This document shows, in pieces, positions 36,770-43,903 of a DNA stretch of 64,000 nucleotides. Numbering within the stretch: position 1 is the first letter of the stretch; the number at the start of each line of letters is the position of its first letter. The notes beneath the pieces are model-generated. The model had not been told where the DNA came from and did no database searches. It saw only the letters and a list, made by a program, of their open reading frames with translations. The position numbers and the translations under genes are program-made. The DNA is from JBBCJR01 sp037190805 (GTDB lineage Bacteria > Pseudomonadota > Alphaproteobacteria > Sphingomonadales > Sphingomonadaceae): NCBI GenBank assembly GCA_037190805.1, contig JBBCJR010000003.1, positions 10,092-74,091 of the forward strand. Direction: 5' to 3'.

Positions 36770-38025
36770 CGGCGGAGATCATCACCTTCGGTTGCCGTCT
36801 GAACATCGCCGACAGCGAGGCGATCCGAGCCCTCGGCCCTGGCGACGACACGATCATCGTCAACAGTTGCGCGGTGACGGCAGAGGCGGTGCGCCAAGCG
36901 CGAAAGGCAATCCGCAAGGCCAGTCAGCGCCGGCCGGATGCGCGCATCATCGTCACCGGCTGTGCCGCCCAGACGGAACCCGACAGTTTCGCCGCCATGC
37001 CCGAGGTCGCCCGCGTCCTCGGCAATGCCGACAAGTTCGTCGCCGCCAATCTCGCCTTCACCGACGCCGATCCGCCGGCCGAGGTCAGGGTGTCGGACAT
37101 CATGACCGTCCGCACCCTCGCGCCGCACCTTGCAGGTGCCTTCGCCGACCGCGCTCGAGCGTTTGTCGAGGTGCAAACAGGCTGCGACCATCGCTGCACC
37201 TTCTGCGTCATCCCCTATGGCCGGGGGAACAGCCGCTCGGTCCCCGCCGGACTGGTGGTCGAGCGGATCAAGGCGCTGGCAGGCGACGGGGTGGCAGAGG
37301 TGGTGCTGACCGGCGTTGACCTCACCTCATGGGGCGCGGACCTGCCAGGCAAGCCGACGCTGGGCGGGCTTGTCCACCGTATCCTGCGCCACGTGCCAGA
37401 CCTGTCGCGCCTGCGTCTGTCCTCGATCGATCAGGTCGAGGTGGACGAGGAGTTGTTCGACCTCCTTGCCCACGAACCGCGCCTGATGCCGCATCTCCAC
37501 CTGTCGCTGCAGTCCGGCGATGACATGATCCTGAAGCGGATGAAACGGCGTCACAGTCGCGCCCAGGCCGTCGAGTTCTGCCAGCGCCTCAAGGCCGCCC
37601 GTCCGGACATGGCCTTTGGCGCCGATCTTATCGCCGGCTTTCCCACGGAAACCGACGCCATGGCCGACAACAGCCTGTCGCTGATCGAGGATTGCGACAT
37701 CGTCTTCGGCCATATCTTCCCCTATTCGGCCCGTGCCGGCACCCCGGCGGCGCGGATGCCGCAAGTGCCCCCTGCCGTCCGCAAGGCCCGCGCCGCGCGG
37801 CTGCGCACCGCTGCCGACGTCAACCGGACTCATTGGCTGAAATCCCAGGTGGGCCGGCGCGACCAGTTGCTTCTGGAAGGGGACGGCAGCCGCGGCCATG
37901 GACGCAGTTTCGCGCCGATCCGCATTGACGAAACGGGCGCGCGCGGCGATCTCATCGATATCGTGATTACCGACGCCACCGCCGACACCCTGTTCGCCAC
38001 CCGACTGGAAAGCCCTGACGCATGA
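36766..38025 (+). CDS. mtaB: MtaB, tRNA t6A37 methylthiotransferase
   Basis: A 419-residue radical-SAM methylthiotransferase that converts t6A37 to ms2t6A37 in tRNA. The N-terminal MTTase domain binds one 4Fe-4S cluster with Cys10 (FGCRLN), Cys35 (NSCAV) and Cys66 (TGCAAQ). The radical-SAM cluster uses Cys140, Cys144 and Cys147 (TGCDHRCTFC). Further family strings are LTGVDLTSWG, HLHLSLQSGDD and GADLIAGFPTETD, closing with a TRAM-like tail. The start is a TTG overlapping the dapF stop by 4 bp; no ATG or GTG precedes the conserved FGCRLN in non-overlapping sequence. The 3' end overlaps ftsY by ATGA. Confidence 0.95.
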   Translation: MTAEIITFGCRLNIADSEAIRALGPGDDTIIVNSCAVTAEAVRQARKAIRKASQRRPDARIIVTGCAAQTEPDSFAAMPEVARVLGNADKFVAANLAFTDADPPAEVRVSDIMTVRTLAPHLAGAFADRARAFVEVQTGCDHRCTFCVIPYGRGNSRSVPAGLVVERIKALAGDGVAEVVLTGVDLTSWGADLPGKPTLGGLVHRILRHVPDLSRLRLSSIDQVEVDEELFDLLAHEPRLMPHLHLSLQSGDDMILKRMKRRHSRAQAVEFCQRLKAARPDMAFGADLIAGFPTETDAMADNSLSLIEDCDIVFGHIFPYSARAGTPAARMPQVPPAVRKARAARLRTAADVNRTHWLKSQVGRRDQLLLEGDGSRGHGRSFAPIRIDETGARGDLIDIVITDATADTLFATRLESPDA

Positions 38026-38942
38026 GCTGGCTCGATCGCCTGCGCGCCGGTTTCAGCCGCACCTCCGAGCGCCTGACCGAAAACCTCGCCGCTGCCGTCG
38101 AAGGGCGGGTCGAGCTGGACGACGCCACCCTCGACGAGATCGAAGAAGCACTGATCGCGTCCGACCTCGGTCCGGTCACCGCCGGCCGCATCGCGTCGCT
38201 GGTGGGCGACCGGCAGGTTGAACGATCGCTGGACGCGGGCGGTCTGCGCCGCATCGTCGCCAACGAGATCGCGAGGGCGCTGCTGCCGGTGGCAAAGCCG
38301 CTGGAGATCACCGCCTTCCCGCGCCCCCACGTCATCCTGATCGTGGGTGTCAACGGATCGGGCAAGACGACCACTATCGGCAAGCTGGCGCATCTGCTGA
38401 TCGAACAGGATTACCGGGTCATGCTGGCCGCCGGCGACACCTTCCGCGCCGCCGCCATCGCCCAGCTGGAGCTGTGGGGCCAACGCGCCGGCGTGCCGGT
38501 CGTCACCGGACAGGAAGGCGGAGACGCCGCCGCCCTCGCCTATGACGCCCTGCAGAAGGCGCGCGAGGCCGGTGTCGACGTGCTGATCGTCGACACCGCC
38601 GGGCGCCTCCAGAACAAGGCGCAGCTGATGGACGAACTGGCCAAGGTCCGCCGCGTCCTCGGCCGGCTGGACACGGCGGCGCCGCATGACACCGTGCTGG
38701 TTCTCGACGCCACCACCGGCCAGAATGCCTTGAACCAGATCGAGGTGTTCAAGGAGCGCGCCGGCGTCACCGGCCTTGTCATGACCAAGCTCGACGGCCC
38801 CGCGCGCGGCGGCGTGCTGGTGGCGGCCGCCGAACGCTTCGGCCTGCCGATCCATGCTGTGGGCGTGGGCGAAAGCATGGACGACCTGCGCCCCTTCGAC
38901 CCCGCCGAACTCGCCAACGCCATCGCCGGAGTGCGGTCATGA
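38022..38942 (+). CDS. ftsY: SRP receptor FtsY
   Basis: A 306-residue NG-domain SRP GTPase. The P-loop is VGVNGSGKTTTIGKLA, then DTFRAAAIAQLELW, DTAGRLQNK, TKLDGPARGGVLVAAAERF and the closing GVGESMDDLRPFD. It docks Ffh-ribosome complexes at SecYEG. It lacks the long acidic A-domain of E. coli FtsY, and an amphipathic N-terminus (SWLDRLRAGFSRTSERL) probably provides membrane binding. The ATG overlaps the mtaB stop and its own stop overlaps the yciB start, both as ATGA. Confidence 0.97.
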   Translation: MSWLDRLRAGFSRTSERLTENLAAAVEGRVELDDATLDEIEEALIASDLGPVTAGRIASLVGDRQVERSLDAGGLRRIVANEIARALLPVAKPLEITAFPRPHVILIVGVNGSGKTTTIGKLAHLLIEQDYRVMLAAGDTFRAAAIAQLELWGQRAGVPVVTGQEGGDAAALAYDALQKAREAGVDVLIVDTAGRLQNKAQLMDELAKVRRVLGRLDTAAPHDTVLVLDATTGQNALNQIEVFKERAGVTGLVMTKLDGPARGGVLVAAAERFGLPIHAVGVGESMDDLRPFDPAELANAIAGVRS

Positions 38943-39556
38943 CCGATGCCAGTCCCACCCCGCCGCCCGCCGCCCCGCGTGAGGCCAGCGCCGGCTTCCG
39001 CCTCGGCATCGATTTCGGGCCACTCCTGACCTTTTTCCTGGTCAATTGGGCCAGCGGCATCTTCGCCGCCACCGCGGCCTTCATGGTGGCGACGGCGGTG
39101 GCGATGCTGGTGTCGAAACTCAAACTGGGCCGCATCTCGCCGATGCTGTGGTTCAGCGGCTGCCTGGTCCTTGTGTTCGGCGGCCTGACCCTGTGGCTGC
39201 ACAGCGAGACCTTCATCAAGCTGAAGCCGACCATCGTCTACAGCATGTTCGCGGCAGTCCTGTTCTTCGGTCTTTTGACTGGACGCCCGACGCTGAAGAT
39301 CGTGCTTGAAAGCGCCTATCCCGGCATCGACGAGCATGGCTGGCGCAAGCTGACCCGCAACTGGGCCTGGTTCTTCGTCGGCATGGCGATGCTGAACGAG
39401 CTGGTATGGCGCAACGTCAGCACCGACACCTGGGTCGCGTTCAAGGTCTGGGGCGTGATGCCATTGTCGATCATTTTCGCCCTCGCCCAGGCCCCGATTC
39501 TCATGCGTCATGGCCTGAAATCGGAAGAAGAGACGCCGCTGCCTCCCCAAGGCTAA
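38939..39556 (+). CDS. yciB: YciB/IspZ-type inner membrane septation protein
   Basis: A 205-residue integral membrane protein with about five helices. Family strings are FGPLLTFFLVNWASGIFAAT, MLWFSGCLVLVFGGLTL, FIKLKPTIVYSMFA, RKLTRNWAWFFVGMAMLNE and WVAFKVWGVMPLSIIFAL. YciB (intracellular septation protein A) affects envelope integrity and cell division in enterobacteria; its biochemical activity is unknown. It is the last gene of the dapF-mtaB-ftsY-yciB run, coupled to ftsY by a 4-bp overlap. Confidence 0.94.
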   Translation: MTDASPTPPPAAPREASAGFRLGIDFGPLLTFFLVNWASGIFAATAAFMVATAVAMLVSKLKLGRISPMLWFSGCLVLVFGGLTLWLHSETFIKLKPTIVYSMFAAVLFFGLLTGRPTLKIVLESAYPGIDEHGWRKLTRNWAWFFVGMAMLNELVWRNVSTDTWVAFKVWGVMPLSIIFALAQAPILMRHGLKSEEETPLPPQG

Positions 39557-39575
39557 GGGTCGATCCAGCCCGTCT

Positions 39576-39593
39576 GTCACGATTGATCGTGAC
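39576..39593. repeat. Perfect 18-bp palindrome downstream of yciB
   Basis: GTCACGAT-TG-ATCGTGAC lies 20 bp after yciB and 110 bp before the CHAP gene. It could be a short terminator hairpin or an operator for the CHAP gene. Confidence 0.5.
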
Positions 39594-39703
39594 CGTCCAA
39601 CCGTTCACCGCGACTCCTTAAAGACGTTAACCTGTTGGCCTTCCCCACGCCCGCATAGGCGCCGTAGCAACGATGTCGAAGCGGGTTGGGGATTCTCTCG
39701 AAC

Positions 39704-40207
39704 ATGGCGAATTGGGCGCGGACCACACTCGGGTCCACGATGGTAGCGATCATGCTGATAGCGACAGCTCCGGCCCATGCCGCCGGTTCAAGCTGGCAGT
39801 GTGCGCCCTTTGCCCGCATGTTCTCGGGTATCCAGCTGTTCGGCGCCGCCGCTGGCTGGTGGAAGTCGGCGGTCGGGAAATACCTCCAGGGCCATACGCC
39901 GAAGCCTGGCGCCGTGCTGGTCTTCAAGGCGGCCGGTCCGATGCGCTCCGGTCATGTCGCCACGGTCAGCGAGATCGTGTCCCCGCGCGAAATCAAGGTC
40001 ACCCACGCCAACTGGTCGCTCATCAACGGCCGTCGTGGGCAGGTCGAAACCGACGTATCGGTCATCGACACCTCCGACGCCGGCGACTGGAGCCAGGTCC
40101 GTGTCTGGTACGCCCCGATCAAGGACATCGGCACCCGCGCCTACCCGACCTACGGCTTCATCTACGCCAGCAAGACTGACGCTGCGGACACCACCGCACG
40201 CTCCTGA
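39704..40207 (+). CDS. Secreted CHAP-domain amidase/peptidase
   Basis: A 167-residue protein with a signal peptide (about 1-27, hydrophobic MVAIMLIATAPAHA ending in AHA) and a CHAP domain. Cys33 (WQCAPFAR) is the nucleophile, His84 (RSGHVATVSEI) the base and Asn103 (THANWS) the third residue. CHAP enzymes cut peptidoglycan amide bonds, so a periplasmic cell-wall role is likely. The ATG at 39704 is preferred over a TTG six codons upstream because it gives a standard signal peptide. It may be transcribed separately from yciB, since 147 bp with a palindrome intervene. Confidence 0.87.
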   Translation: MANWARTTLGSTMVAIMLIATAPAHAAGSSWQCAPFARMFSGIQLFGAAAGWWKSAVGKYLQGHTPKPGAVLVFKAAGPMRSGHVATVSEIVSPREIKVTHANWSLINGRRGQVETDVSVIDTSDAGDWSQVRVWYAPIKDIGTRAYPTYGFIYASKTDAADTTARS

Positions 40208-40316
40208 GAAGCCACCGCCCAGGCCCGCTTTTCTTGAAGCGAGAACGTCAGGTTAAAAGAGCTTCCCACCCCGTGAAGGGCGAACGGCCTCGAAAGCGGC
40301 GACCGACCCAGATATG

Positions 40317-40351
40317 AAAAGGGCCGCACCGTCACCCGGCGCGGCCCTTTT
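40317..40351. terminator. Bidirectional rho-independent terminator
   Basis: AAAAGGGCCGC and GCGGCCCTTTT form a perfect 11-bp stem with a 13-nt loop between the convergent CHAP and sodB genes. The A-run and T-run flanks make it functional on both strands. Confidence 0.85.
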
Positions 40352-40372
40352 ACCATCATGTGCGACCTGGGA

Positions 40373-41002
40373 TCAGCCCTGCTGCTGGTCCGCCCGCGAA
40401 ATGCCTTCTCCGTCGAGGTTCTGGGCCACGAAGTCCCAGTTGACGACGTTCTTCAGCACCTTTTCGGCGAAATCCGGCCGCGCGTTGCGGTAGTCGATGT
40501 AATAGGCATGCTCCCACACATCGAGGGTGAGAAGCGGCTTCATGCCATCATAAACCACCGGCGTATCCGCGTCGTGAAGCGAGGTCACCTCAAGCTTGCC
40601 GCCGTTCAGCACCAGCCACGCCCAGCCGCTGGCGAAGTGGCCGACGGCCTCGTCCTTCAGCTTGGCGATCAGCGCATCGGTCGATCCGAAGCCCTCGTCG
40701 ATCAGCTGAGCGAGCTTGCCGGACGGCTTGGTCTGCCCAGCCGGCGCCAGCGAGTTCCAAAAGAAGGTGTGGTTCCAGATCTGGGCCGAATTGTTGAACA
40801 GGCCCTTGTCACCCTTGGCCTTGGCCTCGCGGATCACCTCGACCAGCGATTTTCCGGCCAGGCCCTTCTCGTCGATCCAACCATTGGTTTTATCGACATA
40901 GGCCTTGTGGTGCTTGCCATGATGATAGTCGAACGTCTCCGCCGACATCACCGGCGCCAACGCATCCTTGGCGAAGGGCAAGGGCGGAAGTTCAAAGGCC
41001 AT
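40373..41002 (-). CDS. sodB: Iron superoxide dismutase
   Basis: A 209-residue Fe/Mn-family SOD that converts superoxide to O2 and H2O2. Metal ligands are in FDYHHGKHHKAYVD (His), WNHTFFWNSL (His) and LDVWEHAYYIDYRN (Asp, His). The FNNSAQIWNH segment, with the active-site Gln on the N-terminal half, and the early ALAPVMSAETF segment favour iron over manganese. No signal peptide, so it is cytoplasmic. The ATG at 41002 follows an AGGAG. It ends at a strong shared terminator, and a Fur-like box lies 120 bp upstream. Confidence 0.96.
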   Translation of the reverse strand: MAFELPPLPFAKDALAPVMSAETFDYHHGKHHKAYVDKTNGWIDEKGLAGKSLVEVIREAKAKGDKGLFNNSAQIWNHTFFWNSLAPAGQTKPSGKLAQLIDEGFGSTDALIAKLKDEAVGHFASGWAWLVLNGGKLEVTSLHDADTPVVYDGMKPLLTLDVWEHAYYIDYRNARPDFAEKVLKNVVNWDFVAQNLDGEGISRADQQQG

Positions 41003-41121
41003 GTCGATTCTCCTGGCTAGATTGTCTGTCCACGCTGCTAACGCTTTTGGCCGCTAAATGTGACGGCTTTTTTGACATCGGCACGAACGACTTCTTGCCC
41101 GAGCCATAGCGAGCCTTTGAT

Positions 41122-41140
41122 GAGATTAATTATTATTTTC
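41122..41140 (-). promoter_or_regulatory. Fur-box-like site upstream of sodB
   Basis: Read on the sodB strand, a 19-bp AT-rich stretch beginning GAAAATAATAAT matches 14 of 19 positions of the classical Fur consensus GATAATGATAATCATTATC. Iron control of an Fe-SOD would make sense. Alphaproteobacterial iron regulators (Fur/Mur, Irr, RirA) vary, so the binder is uncertain. Confidence 0.4.
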
Positions 41141-41193
41141 AAAAGACTGCGGGAATGACTGCATGTGTCCACTTTACTTCGCCCCGCGACGCG

Positions 41194-41544
41194 TCAGTCG
41201 TCAACGGTAAGCAGTTCGAACCGCAACCGGCAGGTCGTGCCGTCGGAACCCATGCTGGTCTCCTGATGGACGAGAGCGACGTCGGCGACGATTGCGCCCG
41301 GGACCAGCAACTCCGCCTCACCCAGCCGGCCGGCGATCCCGGCTGCCGCGACGATCGCGCGGTCACCTTCGATCCGCACGTCCAGCTGATGCCGGGCGCC
41401 GGCGAAGGTGGCGCTGGCCCAGGCTTCGCTCTCGAGGCTTTCCACGACCAGCAGCGGCAAGTCGCGTCCCACCCGTTCCGCCTCCAGCCAGCGGGTGAGG
41501 CTGCGCAGCAACGCACCCTGGCCTCCAGTCAAAACAGGCCTCAT
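41194..41544 (-). CDS. Unknown 116-residue protein, weakly like phage/GTA tail-completion (DUF3168)
   Basis: A 116-residue protein with no motif I can assign firmly. An N-terminal helix (GALLRSLTRWLEAERV) is followed by strand-rich sequence: LLVVESLESEAWASATFAGA, HQLDVRIEGDR, an Ala-rich helix IVAAAGIAGRLGEAEL, then GAIVADVALVHQE and a closing RLRFELLTVD. This order (short helix, strand with SxxW, GaxHxLxVxxEG, helix, G-x-x-V strand, final strand) resembles the DUF3168 tail-completion proteins of phages and alphaproteobacterial gene transfer agents, but identity is low by eye. The ATG overlaps the stop of the small HTH gene by 4 bp, so the two are coupled. Confidence 0.7.
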   Translation of the reverse strand: MRPVLTGGQGALLRSLTRWLEAERVGRDLPLLVVESLESEAWASATFAGARHQLDVRIEGDRAIVAAAGIAGRLGEAELLVPGAIVADVALVHQETSMGSDGTTCRLRFELLTVDD

Positions 41545-41726
41545 CGTGCCGCTCCGTTCTCGGCATCGAGATAGGCTTCAACCCGCCGCGCCGTCCGTTG
41601 ACCGGGTTCACGTCCGTTACGCAGATCCAGAACGAAGCGCGGGTCATTGACCACGGCCCGGCCGAAGCGAGTCGGTGGCGTGCCGGTGCGGCGCAAATAG
41701 ACTTCTATCTTGTGGAGCAAGGACAC
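41541..41726 (-). CDS. Small HTH-like protein (Cro-sized)
   Basis: A 61-residue basic protein. The sequence LLHKIEVYLRRTGTPPTRFGRAVVNDPRFVLDLRNGREP reads as a compact helix-turn-helix of XRE type: helix, turn at TPPTRFGRA, and recognition helix DPRFVLDLRNG. A final helix (TARRVEAYLDAEN) follows. The start is taken as GTG 41726, because a perfect AGGAGGT lies 4 nt upstream (41731-41737). An ATG six codons earlier would place that ribosome-binding site inside the gene and has none of its own. It is divergent from the S24 regulator, 80 bp apart, and its stop overlaps the 116-residue gene. Confidence 0.75.
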   Translation of the reverse strand: MSLLHKIEVYLRRTGTPPTRFGRAVVNDPRFVLDLRNGREPGQRTARRVEAYLDAENGAAR

Positions 41727-41774
41727 CGGCACCTCCTGAGCCATGAATCGTTATTTGCCTATCCTCAAATGCAA

Positions 41775-41803
41775 TTTCCTACTTGTCTAGGCGTATTCCT
41801 ATC
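41775..41803. promoter_or_regulatory. Repeated TCCTA boxes between divergent regulators
   Basis: TTTCCTA (41775-41781), an opposed TAGG (41788-41791) and ATTCCTATC (41795-41803) sit directly before the S24 gene start. The two direct TCCTA cores are 20 bp apart (two helical turns). A related palindrome occurs at 42494-42507. They are candidate operators for the S24 protein, the small HTH protein, or both. Confidence 0.45.
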
Positions 41804-41806
41804 ACT

Positions 41807-42496
41807 ATGTCGTTTTTCATGACCGAAGTGGACATTCGTGGGCGGCTGGACGCCCTGATCCGCGAGCGGGGGGAGGATTACGCCTCGCTGTCCAAGCTGC
41901 TGGGCCGCAATCCGGCCTATATCCAGCAGTTCATCAAGCGAGGCGTGCCCCGGCGGTTATCCGAAGAGGATCGCCGCATGCTCGCGCGCTATTTTGACGT
42001 CGACGAGCGGCTGCTGGGTGCGCCAGCCGATGTCGCGGCACCGCCTGTCCCGACATTCGCGTCCCGGGTCGAAGATCGCTTCGTGTTGGTGCCCCGGCTC
42101 GATATCGGCGCATCGGCGGGTCACGGCGCGTTGACCGATGAAGAGCGTGCCCTTGGTCCGCTCGCGTTTCGGGACGCATGGCTGCGACGGGTGGGCAGCG
42201 GCAATGCGGCGGCGCTGTCGGTGATTCAGGTGAAGGGCGATTCCATGACCCCTCTCCTCGACGACGGCGACGATATTCTGGTCGATACCGCTGACAATGC
42301 CGATCGGCTACGCGACGGTATCTATGTGCTCAGGCACGACGATGTGCTGATTGTGAAGCGCATCGCGGTAAACCCGTCCGACCGCCGGCTGACGATCCGG
42401 TCAGACAACCCGCACTATCCCAGCTGGCCGGATTGCGATCCGGGGTCCCTGACCGTGATCGGGCGGGTGCTGTGGTCAGGGCGGCGAATAAATTAG
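41807..42496 (+). CDS. S24-family (CI/LexA-like) transcriptional regulator
   Basis: A 229-residue two-domain regulator. The N-terminal HTH spans about 5-70 (DYASLSKLLGRNPAYIQQFI). The C-terminal S24 domain has the Ser/Lys pair of LexA/CI peptidases: Ser146 in KGDSMTPLL and Lys184 in LIVKRI. An Ala-Gly bond (Ala104-Gly105, in GASAGHG) lies where CI/LexA proteins self-cleave, so RecA-stimulated cleavage is possible but unproven. The ATG at 41807 lacks a ribosome-binding site, as does the ATG at 41819, so translation may be leaderless or weak. It is divergent from the small HTH gene. The stop codon overlaps a TAGGA/TCCTA palindrome. Confidence 0.9.
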   Translation: MSFFMTEVDIRGRLDALIRERGEDYASLSKLLGRNPAYIQQFIKRGVPRRLSEEDRRMLARYFDVDERLLGAPADVAAPPVPTFASRVEDRFVLVPRLDIGASAGHGALTDEERALGPLAFRDAWLRRVGSGNAAALSVIQVKGDSMTPLLDDGDDILVDTADNADRLRDGIYVLRHDDVLIVKRIAVNPSDRRLTIRSDNPHYPSWPDCDPGSLTVIGRVLWSGRRIN

Positions 42497-42507
42497 GAAA
42501 AATCCTA
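42494..42507. promoter_or_regulatory. TAGGA-AAAA-TCCTA palindrome at the end of the S24 gene
   Basis: A perfect 5-bp inverted repeat with a 4-nt A-spacer overlapping the stop codon. Its core is the same TCCTA word as the boxes upstream of the gene, so it is a possible distal operator for looping. Confidence 0.4.
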
Positions 42508-42536
42508 TACAATCCAACGCGGGGTGGGAGGAGCCT

Positions 42537-42704
42537 TCAGCGACGGTCCCGCCACCACAGCAGCGCGGCGATGGCGAGGCCAACGCCGATCCCTCCCAGA
42601 AGGCCGATGGTCTGCTGGCCCACCACCAGCCCGATGCCGGCGCCGATCAGAATCGAAAGGGCCAGCAGGCAGCCGGCGGGCGAGCGCGACGAGGGATTAG
42701 CCAT
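42537..42704 (-). CDS. Small two-helix membrane protein (55 aa)
   Basis: A 55-residue protein reading MANPSSRSPAGCLLALSI, then LIGAGIGLVVGQQTIGLLGG and IGVGLAIAALLWWRDRR. It consists of two glycine-rich hydrophobic helices joined by GQQTIG, with a WWRDRR cytoplasmic end. The Gly-rich pattern resembles small helical-hairpin membrane proteins. I do not recognise a family. It lies upstream of the divergent glycosyltransferase on the same strand order (its start is 18 bp from that gene's stop). Confidence 0.65.
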   Translation of the reverse strand: MANPSSRSPAGCLLALSILIGAGIGLVVGQQTIGLLGGIGVGLAIAALLWWRDRR

Positions 42705-42722
42705 GACCCACGATCCCCGTCA

Positions 42723-43682
42723 TCATCCTGCCTCGCTTTCGAACCGACGCATTGCCTCGGCCTTGCCGTGGCGCATCATCGCCCACTGGTAGCGGCGCAG
42801 ATAACGCCGGAAGGCGGGATCGACAATCCGCGGCTGCCGCGTAAGCCCGGCCTTCGCATAGCCCCAGAGCATCGCCAGACTGCCGGTAAAGACCGGTGCG
42901 AACCGCAGGCGATAAAGCGCGGTCGCCAGCACGAAGACGGGTGACGATCCCATATACCAATGGCCTCGTCCGTGCCGCTGACGCCCGATCAGGATGCCCC
43001 GATCGCTGGACCCCATCGGCCGCAGGTGGATGAAACGCAGTTCGGGCCGGTCGATGGAACGCGCGCGCCAGCCGTGCATCCGCGCCTTGTAGCAGTCGAC
43101 CCCGTCCCACATCACCGACTGGACAAGCCCCCCGATCGCATCGAAGCAGGCCCGGCGATAGAATTTGGACGCCCCCACCGATACGTCGTCGGCAATCGCC
43201 TCGCTGATCAATTCGCCATCGAACCGCGCATCGCGGTTGGTCGGACCCGGATAATAGGCCTTGCCCGATACCGTACCGAGACGCGGATCCGCCCGCATTT
43301 CCGCGATCAGCGATTCGAAATAGGCCGGGGGCAGGATCAGGTCCATGTCCAGCTTGCACAGGAATTCGTGACGAACGTCGCCCACGGCGGCAAGGCCGGC
43401 ATTGAAGGCCTCGATCACCCCGCCCCCCACTGCCCGATGGCCACGATCGGCCCGGGTGACGATGCGGATATACGGCACACGCACCGCATAGTCGGCCAGG
43501 ATCGCTGCGGTGTCGTCGGTCGACCCGTCGTCCACGATCACCCACAGATCCGGCGGCATCGTCTGGCCGATCACCGAATCCAGGGTGCGCCGCATATAAT
43601 CGGCCTCGTTCCTGACCGGACTGATCAGGCAATAGCGTCCCGGCAGCGCGGACGAGGTGACGGAGGGGGCGTGACTGATCAT
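42723..43682 (-). CDS. Family 2 glycosyltransferase with membrane tail
   Basis: A 319-residue GT2. The N-terminus is PGRYCLISPVRNEADYMRRT, then VIVDDGSTDDTAAILADYA, a CKLDMDLILP DxD-like site and a GGLVQSVMWDGVDCY acceptor region. Near residues 255-285 is the short hydrophobic stretch SSPVFVLATALYRL. The family resembles cell-wall/EPS glycosyltransferases of sphingomonads. The ATG at 43682 (MISHAPSVTSSALPG) is chosen; the open frame upstream is not conserved. It diverges from the export operon across 221 bp and is probably part of the same polysaccharide locus. Confidence 0.88.
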   Translation of the reverse strand: MISHAPSVTSSALPGRYCLISPVRNEADYMRRTLDSVIGQTMPPDLWVIVDDGSTDDTAAILADYAVRVPYIRIVTRADRGHRAVGGGVIEAFNAGLAAVGDVRHEFLCKLDMDLILPPAYFESLIAEMRADPRLGTVSGKAYYPGPTNRDARFDGELISEAIADDVSVGASKFYRRACFDAIGGLVQSVMWDGVDCYKARMHGWRARSIDRPELRFIHLRPMGSSDRGILIGRQRHGRGHWYMGSSPVFVLATALYRLRFAPVFTGSLAMLWGYAKAGLTRQPRIVDPAFRRYLRRYQWAMMRHGKAEAMRRFESEAG

Positions 43683-43903
43683 GGCTCCGCCGGACCTGCC
43701 ATCCTCGCAGCCGCAGCACAATATCGATTGCCACGGGCTTGGCACCGGCTGTCGCATCCGCGGGGGAGAAGGCGTTAAGACTCTGCTGGTGATCGGCTGG
43801 TAGGAACGGCCGGTGAACGGCGCCCGAATCGGCAACGCGGCGCTGGCCATTTCGCCGCGCCGATGCGATAAGGCCGCTCAAGGAAATTCGACGGGGACAT
43901 CGA

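Noticed and set aside
39618..39631. Possible CtrA site TTAA-N5-TTAAC upstream of the CHAP gene.
   Set aside because: CtrA requires N7 spacing; here it is 5.
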